Source: Hsuehochloa calcarea
Lineage: Eukaryota > Streptophyta > Magnoliopsida > Poales > Poaceae
Direction: 5' to 3'
Assembly (NCBI GenBank): GCA_036346395.1
Contig: CM070598.1
Coordinates: forward strand, 2,897,517-2,961,516
DNA: 64,000 nt
Both the position numbers and the translations under genes were made by a program. Under the pieces are notes generated by a model that saw nothing but the letters and a program-made list of their open reading frames with translations, was not told where the DNA came from and ran no database searches. Positions 55,158 to 64,000 of the stretch are shown piece by piece. Every line of letters begins with the position of its first letter. Position 1 is the stretch's first letter.

Positions 55158-57347
55158 AAGGCCAAAGCTCATGCGATGCTCTGGTATATTGGTCGTGATA
55201 ATGCGACCAAAGACTCCAGAGAAGGTAAATTCCAAAGAACCCCGACCAGTTTTCTTCACTAGTTGATTAATTTCATAATACTAAAATATCTCATTTATCA
55301 TTGCAGCTTTATCTCCTGATGAAATCAGAAGCCAGATCAAGATGATCTGCACTAGAGAGCCTGGTGAAAAGGCCGGCTTCCCCCTGATCTTAGCGGTCGT
55401 TACTGCAGAAGAGAGGACTGAGAGACTCAGGGTAAAAATATCAACTACTTTTCATCTTTTCAATATTTTCCGATCGGTTTTACATAAAATTCTCATTGAT
55501 ATGTAGTTGGTCGGGTTGCGGATCAACGAGGCTACTGAAACTTGTATGCCTATTGACGATCTGATCATTTCTATGACCACTCAAGATAGTGGTCTCGTAG
55601 AGGTAGGTAACCGAAAAATATGTATTGTTAGATGAGGCATGTTCATCGCCTGACTAACTTTGTTTGTTGATCTAGGCGGTAATCGTTGAGTCTCATGCAG
55701 TTGCTCAAGACTTGCCAGTTGCTGTTGAAGCAGCCGTTTTGGAGACCGACGAATCTACACCCTCCGATCCAGCGATCAAGAACGTTATCCTCGACCAGCT
55801 GGTCGAGAATATTACTTCTGATCCCTTGTCGGAGAGTGTAAAGGGTACAATCAACCCTACCAGTTCAGAACTGGTGAAATTAGTTGAAAAGAAGAGGAAA
55901 GTGAGTGCTACTGATTTCAAACCAGCGCGCTTCAAGGTCAAAACCAAAAAATCAACTAGGTATGTACAAATGAAGTAGTCATATGAGTGCATACCTTAAA
56001 TATCGTTGGTGATATTGAACTCCTGAATTTTCTCTCTTCATTTTGTGTAGATCTTCTGGTGTTCCGGTCGTTTCCGACCACAATATATCGGAAGATCAAG
56101 TAGTCGAAGAAGTCCTCGACCAGAACTTCCCTCAGGTTAGAGTTCCTGAGCAGGCGTTAGGGCCAGAACTTGTTCTGGATCCTATGGTAATCATAACTCC
56201 GTCGGCGGAGGTAGAAATCCCTAAAGATCCTCAACAGGTTTCGACTCTTGTAAGTAATCCTTCCCAAACTAACAAGTTCCCTTTTCCTCTTGATTTATCG
56301 AGGATAAGGAGCTTGATGCCGTTGGGGGGCAAATATCGGACCGTCAAGCCAAGACGAGTCCTGATAATATTTTTGCCGAATATAATGATGTGGCAATTCG
56401 GGTAAGTATCTACAACCATTTCCCTAGTTCCTCTTAAAGTTTATAGGAAACTTAAAGAATAATGCTCTCTCTGTAGCACATGGTCGAGAACTTTGCTGTG
56501 GTCAGAGGATTGACCCCGCGAATAAAGACTCTAGAGCAAAAACACACCGAATTATAAAGTAAGAACATTCTACTAACTTGTTTTCTTCTTTGTGACTCTG
56601 TTATTCTTCTATTAATTATTCTCTGTTATCATATTTGATAGATTTGGAGAAAATAAAAGAAGAAGTTGTGGCTAAAGAAGCCAAAATAACAAAGCTTGAA
56701 GAAGAATGCCAAGCGAAAGACCGGTCGAGCGCATTCTTGACGACCAGGAATAAAGAAGTTTTAGAAACATGTGAAAAGAAGATTGAAGGTAACTAGTCGT
56801 AAACTTGACTTAGTATTTTGTCTCTTCTAATCATTCTTCCTTAACACTTGTTTTGCTTATGTAGAACAAAATCAAGCGCTTACTAGAGCGAAAAATGCAC
56901 TAGAATTTGAGCACGATAAGGAGGCAGCTATTGTGTGTAATCTTGATCAAAAGATTACTTCACCTAATAAGATGATCTTCGATATGGGATCGGGATCGAG
57001 CTTGCCTACCTTGAGAGATCCAATACAGAAGATGAACTACCCGGGACAACTTCTAGATGAACTACATGGGACAACTTCTAGAGGATCTCAATAGCTTGCT
57101 CAAAACTACTAGAGAAAATTACTTCCGGTCAATGAAGGAATCTATAGTGAACGGAGTTAGTTTTGCTTTGGCAAAACTGAAGGCTTCCGACCCCTTTACC
57201 AATCTTCAAGCTGTTGAAGAAGATTTCAACTGCTTACTTGAAGAGGCGACCAAGTTTCTCAAGGAAGTAAGGCCTCTTGGAGACATGGTTGCAGAAGAAA
57301 TGGAGGTCGGATCTTCGTCAAACAGTGATTTGTCGGGAGATCTCTAG
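55158..57347 (+). pseudogene. Multi-exon C-terminal part of the antisense ORF of element X
   Basis: Open segments joined by GT-AG gaps keep one frame: exons about 55303-55431, 55507-55602, 55676-55959, 56051-56249, 56303-56401, 56477-56558, 56642-56788 and 56865 onward. Introns are 53-91 bp and T-rich, like plant introns; five of the seven junctions hold phase without any adjustment. The product is acidic, then basic (KKRKVSATDFKPARFKVK), then coiled coil (EKIKEEVVAKEAKITKLEEE). Damage seen: an in-frame TAA near 56555 and a 25-bp tandem duplication near 57031-57080 that shifts the frame, after which the tail continues at 57060-57347 (SMKESIVNGVSFALAKLK). No function is known. The first piece (55158-55250) belongs to the upstream domain. 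Confidence 0.65.
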
Positions 57348-58131
57348 AAGTACGAAATTGTAATATAAGAATTATGAAAATATAAAACTTAACTTTCCTT
57401 CATCAATGAAGTTTTTTGTTTATCCGGTTGACTTATGAAATGTTCATATATTACCTAGCCTCCAATGTTTTATAGTAGAAGAACTTTACTGTATAAGCAG
57501 TAGGCCAAGAATATGAACTTAAGTCTCAACCATTGTTTGAAAGTATGTACTGATTGTTTGAAAAACTGATCGTAGTAATACTAAGAAATTGTTTTGGTCG
57601 GGACCAATGTCTGGTTTCAACTAGTTGTAAATATGTTTATCATAATCAAAGTACCTACTAAAGCAATATAAGGTCGAAAAAAGACTTTCTTTGATGAGAA
57701 AGAAAATATGCAAGAAAGAGAATATACAATAAACGATAAGTGGTTTTATCTATATGTATTAACCAACACTGGTCGGAAGGACTGCTAAGAAATAAAGATA
57801 TAAAATATATTTCGCAATACGTGCTCATGCTCTAGTCCGACTGGCAGTGAGGATCGTAGGAAAAGGACCGTCGCTAGGAACCTCCTTCCAGTGGGCAGGA
57901 CCACGTGCGGAGAAGGAGAGACTTCGACTAGGAGGTTTTCTGTATCCCGACCAGTAGCCAAACGAGAGTAGAACAGAATTTTGAAATGAATAAGTATGAT
58001 CTTCATAATATTAAGCACGTGAATCGCTAGACGATCAGAGTATAGGTACATACATATAAACAACATCACTCGTCGTGAGAAATTAAAGGAATGACTAATA
58101 TTTATTAAAAATAATTGAAATGAAATAAAGT
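57348..58131. other. Spacer between antisense ORF and pol of element X
   Basis: No gene. The two reading directions converge here, antisense ORF from the left and pol from the right. Confidence 0.5.
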
Positions 58132-61100
58132 TTAAACAAAGAACTTACGCAATTGATCAATGTTACAAGAATTAGACAAAACACTTCCATCAAACATGGC
58201 TAATCGTACCGAGCCTGGTCGGGTGACTTCGACCACAGTGTGTGGACGTTGAGAAAGCTTGTTGTGATTTGCTTGGTTTTGAATTTTTCTGAGAACCAGA
58301 TCCCCTACAGCTAGGCTGTGGGGTCGCACCTTACGACTGTGGTACCTTTGCATGGCTTGTTGATAGACTGTCGATCATATTAAGGCTTGGTTTCGTCGTT
58401 CTTCCAGGAAATTGATATCATCAAGTCGTCGTTTATCTTGATCGTTTACATTGAAATAATCGGTTTGAGCAGAGCTATGTTTTAGTTCTAGAGGAAGCAT
58501 GGCTTCAGCACCATAAACCAAGAAGAATGGCGTTTCTCCAGTCGCGCGACTGGTCGTGGTTCGAACGGGCCATAGAATAGAAGGAATTTCCTGAATCCAA
58601 GCTCCTGGCCGTTTTATTAACTGGTCGAACACTCGGCGTTTGATCCCCTGCATTATGATACCATTGGCACGCTCAACTGCTCCGTTGCTCTGTGGGTGAG
58701 CAACAGAAACGAAATGGACTTTGATACCAAGTTCATCGCAGAATTCCTAAAAATTACCGCTTGAAAACTGGGTACCGTTGTCTGTGATTATACGACTGGG
58801 TACACCAAATCGTGTGATCACATTTCTTGTAAGAAAACTCTTAGCGGCCTCAATTGTACTGGGCCTCGATCTATTTTGTAAACATGTCAATCATGACGAA
58901 AATGAATTCGAAGCCCCTGGGTGCTCTCGGAAAAGGTCCCAGAATGTCTAGTCCCCGGGTTGCGAAAAGTCAAGAAAGAGGAATTATTTGCAAAGCTTGC
59001 GCCGGCTGATGTACTTGTCGGCTATAAAACTGACATTTTACGCACTTCGTCACGAGCTCTTTTGCATCATGAAGAGCAGTTGGCCAGTAGTATCCTTGCT
59101 GGAGGCTTTACAGATCAGTGTTCTGTAGGAATGATGTGCTCCACAGACTCCTCTATGAATTTCGGTTAGCAACTTAATGCCATCCGATTGAGATATGCAT
59201 CTCATCAACACTCCGTGAGATCCCTATTTATACAAGGTACGTTCAATTAGAGTGTATGATTTGGCTTTTCGAGCTATACGACAGCATCTACATCATCTTC
59301 TGGAATTATATCACGCTGAAGATAATTGTAGATCGATGTCATCCAATCTCTACGTTGATCGTTACTGATCTGTGGAGCATCTATGTTATCAGAATCGATT
59401 TGTACGACCTGATGTGAAGCATTTATGTCATCAGAATGCTCGACCACCAAGGGTGAATCAAGTTGCTCGAGAAAAACTCCAGGCATGACGGTGGACCTGG
59501 TGGAGGCCATCCGTGACAACTCATTTGCCAAAAAGTTTTCCTTTCTAGGAATATGTTGGATATGAAAACCGAAAAAGTGCTTTTCGAATTTCTGTACTTC
59601 CGCCAGATAAGATGACATCTTGGTACTTGAGCATTGATACCATTTCCCTACTTGATTCGCTATTAGTTGAGAATCGCCTTTCACTAGTAATTTGCGAATC
59701 CCGAGTGAACGAGCTGCTCGGAGTCCTGCCGGTAAACCTTCATATTCTGCTACATTATTCGTAGCAGGAAAGTTAAACTGGATAGTGTACTTGATGTGTT
59801 CACCACTAGAGGATATCAGGACGATTCCAGCCCCCGATCCTTTGAGCATCAAGGAACCGTCAAAGTACATTGTCCACTCATCGTGGTGTTCGTACTCGGG
59901 TTCTTGCTTGGGTTCAGGGTTGGTCCATTCGGCAATGAATTCTACTATTGCCTGAGACTTTATAGTTGTTCGTGTGACGAAATGGAGGTCGAACGTCCCT
60001 AGTTCAATTGCCCATTTTGCTATTCGTCCAGACGATTCCCTATTTCCAAGGACTTGACCAAGGGGATATCCGGTAGGTACGACCACTTTGTGGACCTGAA
60101 AGTAATGCCTTAGTTTCTTTGAAGCCGTTAGGAGACTATAGAGCAGCTTTTGTACCTGTGGGTATCTTTCCTTTGGTCCATGTAAGACTTCGCTTACGTA
60201 ATATGCTGGTCGTTGGACGTTTTCACGTTCTACGACCAGTACACTGCTGACAGCTTGTGGCGTTGCAGCCACGTAAATCAACAATGGTTCTTCCGGTCTT
60301 GGAGAGACTAAGACCGGGGTACTCGTAAGGTACTCTTTAAGTTTTTCAAAGTCATCGTTTGCTTCCTTAGTCCATTCGAAACTTCCATGCTTCCGAAGAA
60401 TTTTAAAGAAAGGTAATCCTTTTTGACCTAACCTTGCTATGAAACGACTTAGCGATGCCATACAACCGGTTAGTTTTTGGACTTCTTTCTTTGTGGTGGG
60501 GGGCGCATCTGGTCGATGGCAGATATTTTCGTAGGATTTACTTCGATACCTCTAGCCGAAATTAGGAAACCGATAAGTTTTCCCGCGAAACTCCGAACAC
60601 ACATTTTTCCGGATTTAACTTGAGATTATGTCTTCTCAAGTTGTTGAAAGTCTCTTGTCAGTCGAGAATGTGATCGCTAGCATTGATGCTCTTCACAACC
60701 AGATCATCAACATAGGCTTATAGATTTCGACCTATCTGTGGATTAAAGATTTTCTGCATCAACCTTTCAAAAGTTGCACCAGCATTTTTGAGTCCAAAAG
60801 GCATCTTAACATAGCGATAAGTGCCATATGGAGTGATGAAGGAAGTTTTCTCGGCATCTTCTTTACTCATATTGATCTGATGGTACCCTGAATACGCATC
60901 TAAAAAATTTAATAGCTCACACCCGGAAGTAGAGTCTACAAGTTGGTCAATGCGAGGAAGGGGAAAATCATCCTTTGGACAAGCTTTATTAAGATATGTG
61001 AAATCAATACACATTCGCCACTTCCCATTACTCTTTCTAACCATTACAGGATTAGCAAGCCACTGAGGGTGATTAACTTCACGAATAAACCCAACCTTGA

Positions 61101-62220
61101 GGAGCTTGTCAATTTCCAACTGGATTGCTTCCTTCCGATCAGGTGCAAAACGTTTTAGCTTCTGCTTGCCCGATTTTTTGTCAGGCTGGAGAGCTAGCAT
61201 GTGCTCGATCACCTCCCTGGGGACTCCGGGCATGTCGGACGCCTGCCAGGCGAATACGTCCTGGTTTGCTCGGAGGAAGGAGACGAGCGACTCTTCCTAT
61301 TTTAGGTTGAGCCCTTCTCCGATCAGCACCTTTGGGATAAACACGTCAGTGTTTCCTGACCCACGTGACAACTTGGCGTTTTCAAGAGAAATACCCTTGT
61401 TGAGTGGTACTTCCTTTGTCTGGTCGGATGGTTTTGGTGTCATCTTGGGTCTGAAGTGCTTAACCTGCATTGTAGATGAGTCAATTTCTCTGGTCGGGAG
61501 TGCATCAACCAGTTCTAAAGACTTCCGATCACACGTATAAATCATTTTTCGATCTCCTTAAACCATGATGACTCCTTTTGGCTCTGGCATCTTTAAACTC
61601 TGATAACCGTAGTGTGTGGCTATCAGGAACTTTACTAGAGCCGGACGACAACAGATTCCATTATATGCGGTTTCGAAATCGACCACATCAAATGGAACCT
61701 TCTCTGTTCGAAAGTTGTCAGACCTTCCGAACGTAACCGGTAAGGACACCTGCCCTATTGGTTTTGCGGTAGAACCAGGGACTATGCCGTGGAAAGCATA
61801 CTTTACTGGTTTCACCTTAGATATAGGAACTTGCATTTCTTCTAATGCTCCCGCAAATAAAATATTTAAAGAACTATCTCCATCTATTAATACTCGATTA
61901 ACTATGCAATTGTTAATAGTAGGTTCAACTATAATAGGGAACCTACCTGGTCGAGTCGACGGGATGGGGCAGTCTTCTTTGCTGAAGAAGATTATTGTTT
62001 CCGACCACCTTGATGGCATGATGACGATCGGAGACTCTGCAAGGTTGACCTCTCGCTCCACGACCTTCAGGTGACGTCGTGAATCATACAAGGAGGATCC
62101 TCTGAAAATCATGACGCCATCTCGTTCTCATCCATGGCATGGATGCATCCCTCCATGTCGAGGTTGGAGTAATCGTCCAAGTCGAACCAGTTCTCCTCGT
62201 CCCAACTCCCTGCCATAGTC
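58132..62220 (-). pseudogene. Gag-pol relic of element X
   Basis: On the minus strand gag starts MAGSWDEENWFDLDDYSNLD near 62215. After about 35 residues it passes straight into the region before protease, so most of gag is deleted. Retropepsin follows near 61940 (RVLIDGDSSLNILFAG; Asp replaces the usual second Gly). RT is at 61200-60640 (VRKSNGKWRMCIDFTYLN, YGTYRYVKMPFGLKNAGATF, the catalytic AYVDDLVVKS). RNase H is at 60461-59274 (WTMYFDGSLMLKGSGAGIVL). Integrase, heavily frameshifted, covers about 59000-58400 (FIFVMIDMFTK; AMLPLELKHSSAQTDY). The tail ends RPHTVVEVTRPGSVRLAMFD near 58132. Several stops and frameshifts show it is dead. Confidence 0.88.
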
Positions 62221-62291
62221 GCATGAGCGATTATGAGGAACAGGTGAGGATTTGATGAGCGAATAGTTTCTTCAGAAAATTTGAAACTTCT

Positions 62292-62309
62292 TCACCACAG
62301 ACGGCGCCA
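62292..62309 (-). other. Primer-binding site of element X
   Basis: The minus strand reads TGGCGCCGTCTGTGGTGA two bases after the 5' LTR end (GTCGACA). It is closely related to the site of element A at 8592. Confidence 0.82.
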
Positions 62310-62311
62310 GC

Positions 62312-63007
62312 TGTCGACGATCAAATCATCGATCTTGTGAGAATATATAAAAATAGAGAAAAATGATGTGTATCTCTTAGAAGGGAATGGAGTCGTTCTT
62401 TTTTACTATGAACTGACTGTTTACAAGGAATGTATACGATCAGGCAAAGGACTAATCCTAGTTATACTGAGTATGATATTGGCTATGCTGCTGAAATAGA
62501 TCAAAAGTATGAATCTAATGCTAATCACCTCTCCTCTTTTGCTTGCCCCTTCTCCTCCTCCCATGCTCTATCTTTAAATAACTTCCGAAGAGGTGACAGT
62601 TGTTTCTGGAGAAGACACATGTGCGAAGCGTTGCGTCTGGTCGGAGGGAGGTGGCAGTTGATTAAAGTATCAACTGTTGTGTGGTTAAATATCGGTGAGA
62701 CATTCAACCATTAGTCAGTGTCTTAGGATTATGTAACGTCGTGGGGTATAAAGTATACAACACATGTTCCATTCATCACACGGTAAAAGATATACCTGGA
62801 CTCAGATCCAGATAAAAGTTCATAGCTTTACGAGCAGTTAACTGGTCGGGGACTAGGTACGGGACCTTGTCCGACCAGGGTATTTATTATGTAACCTCTG
62901 AAATCCTTACGACCAGTGATGTCGTTAGCCTTAGGGGTTACGACCACAAAGACGTATGATCTCTCTTTATGTATTAAAGTAATACATATGGGTTTTAATC
63001 CTCGTCA
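62312..63007 (-). repeat. 5' LTR of element X
   Basis: 696 bp. On the plus strand it starts TGTCGACGATCAAATC and ends ATCCTCGTCA. It is about 90% like the solo LTR at 54446-55157 and the truncated LTR at 36820-37287. CTTTAAATA near 62572 may be the promoter TATA on the minus strand. Confidence 0.88.
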
Positions 63008-64000
63008 CACACGTACGGGGCAGGGATACCACGCGCTGGAGTGCTAGCGCCGACAGCGTGGTATGAGGAAGGCGTGGCTGTTAGGGTTTCAGGCGTTCTT
63101 CAAAAGATCATCATCACCTCATGCCGCCACTCCTCTATATATATATAGGCATCCATGATGGGTCTCATACTTAAGGTCCATTAGGAACTCGTGGCCTACA
63201 AGAATTCGGATCATCATCCAAATCAAATACTAGCCCTTTAAGTGTGCGACCCTATAGGTTCATGTGTGATCGGTTGTGACTCGGAAACTCTTTTCCGACC
63301 ACTAGTCATTAGCGGTACCTAGTAGCATATAACGATTCTCAAACACACATAGAATATATCGGACGAACCTTAATGCAATATGATCTACGACCAGGTCCAT
63401 ACCACTAACGACCAACTCGTATCTCTATACAACAAGTTCATATTTGGTCTCGACCAATTCGTAACTCCTTACGACTAGGTTTCAACCACTTAGTGACCAT
63501 ATTCGACCAGCCCACGACCAGCTCATATCTCCATACGACTAGCCCGTATCTGATCGAACTGAAAGACCTTCTCGTGTATTCTCCCTTTGCCTCACGATAT
63601 TTGGTTGAACTACAAGTGAGATGTTGTGTCATCCATAGACTGTTCAATAGTTTCTCGATCAAGAATAACTTTATGTGGTCGACACTTTGACCACTAGTGG
63701 TATGGCCATGCACTTTCTTTATCCGATCACAACGAGGGGCCCATAGACATCTCTTCTGTTATGTTAGGATGGGCAAATCCCATATCCGACCAGTCACATC
63801 CTTCCGCATATTTCATAGCATACCCGAAAGCTACATTTATAACTACCCAGTTACGAGTAGCGTTTGGCAACCCCTATAGTGCTATTACACATGTAGAAAA
63901 TCATGCTGATATCATGTCTAAGGATTATACATCATCATTGCTTGAGATCAACTAATGATACATAGAATCATAACAATCTCAACAATGTCTCAAGGTGGGT
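63008..64000. other. Unassigned repeat-like sequence at the window end
   Basis: No gene is seen. A TATATATATATAGG near 63136 and the minisatellite at 63386-63556 suggest an LTR or another repetitive element that runs out of the window. Confidence 0.4.
63386..63556 (+). repeat. 21-bp minisatellite
   Basis: Roughly eight degenerate units of about 21 bp built on CGACCARCTCGTATCTCCATA. The core CGACY recalls the arms of the minisatellite at 40095. Confidence 0.7.

Larger units (their letters stand above)
49870..63007 (-). mobile_element. Tat-type Ty3/Gypsy retrotransposon with nested insertions
   Basis: Element X in minus-strand order: 5' LTR (63007-62312), primer-binding site, a gag start, protease, RT, RNase H and integrase relics (62220-58132), then a region with an extra ORF on the opposite strand (plus, 50777-57347), a polypurine tract (minus-strand TTCGGGGGCTAGC next to 50432) and an LTR at 49870-50432. 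Two later insertions split the extra ORF: about 51079-54276 and the solo LTR 54446-55157. The first halves of the terminal LTRs do not match well, so the left LTR may be rearranged or belong to a sister element; the overall unit is therefore an inference. Confidence 0.7.

Overview
This window is nuclear DNA from a grass (Poaceae). The evidence is spliced genes with GT-AG introns, a GC-rich monocot-style lectin receptor kinase, a monocot Bowman-Birk inhibitor, a plant U1 snRNA gene with the plant USE plus TATA promoter, and dense nested LTR retrotransposons of Copia and Ty3/Gypsy (Tat-type) affinity. No species is assigned. There are no operons or prokaryotic features. All family names come from motifs read by eye; no search was run.

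Layout. A segment of about 6 kb is present twice in direct orientation (1-7850 and 16675-22640). Each copy carries a U1 snRNA gene (557-718 and 17234-17395), about 3 kb of non-coding sequence, and the 5' end of a plastid-type sugar/proton symporter gene. The left transporter copy stops in intron 5, where a broken Tat-type Gypsy element begins (about 7870-14690); exons 6-13 are missing there. The right copy is a complete 13-exon gene (20750-29207). Its ninth intron was inflated to about 4 kb by a non-autonomous hAT transposon (8-bp target duplication) and an internally deleted antisense Copia element (5-bp target duplication). A gag-only LTR element (TR-GAG type, 3860-5887) sits in the left copy and its empty site is seen in the right copy, so it inserted after the duplication. 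Between the copies lies a two-exon Bowman-Birk trypsin inhibitor gene (15713-16230).

30300-42400 is one old antisense Copia element split by three later events: a 4.9-kb non-autonomous LTR element (GAGAC target duplication), a truncated Gypsy LTR, and a 3.9-kb solo-LTR-like insertion that carries a palindromic minisatellite. 42400-47200 is gene-poor, with simple repeats, an LTR remnant and a 1.2-kb foldback element. An intact intronless L-type lectin receptor kinase lies at 47280-49352. From 49870 to 63007 a second Tat-type Gypsy element lies on the minus strand. Its extra ORF runs on the opposite (plus) strand and appears to be split by at least seven spliceosomal introns; it is interrupted by a nested insertion and by a solo LTR. 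The window ends in unassigned repeat-rich sequence.

Likely active host genes: the inhibitor (secreted protease inhibitor), the sugar transporter (plastid envelope or another membrane), the lectin receptor kinase (cell surface) and possibly the two U1 genes. They do not form a pathway. The most unusual observations are the duplicated U1 genes, the intron-rich antisense ORF inside a retrotransposon, the CAG/CTG-focused discrepancies between paired LTRs (possibly a consensus artefact linked to CHG methylation), and the inverted-repeat minisatellite.
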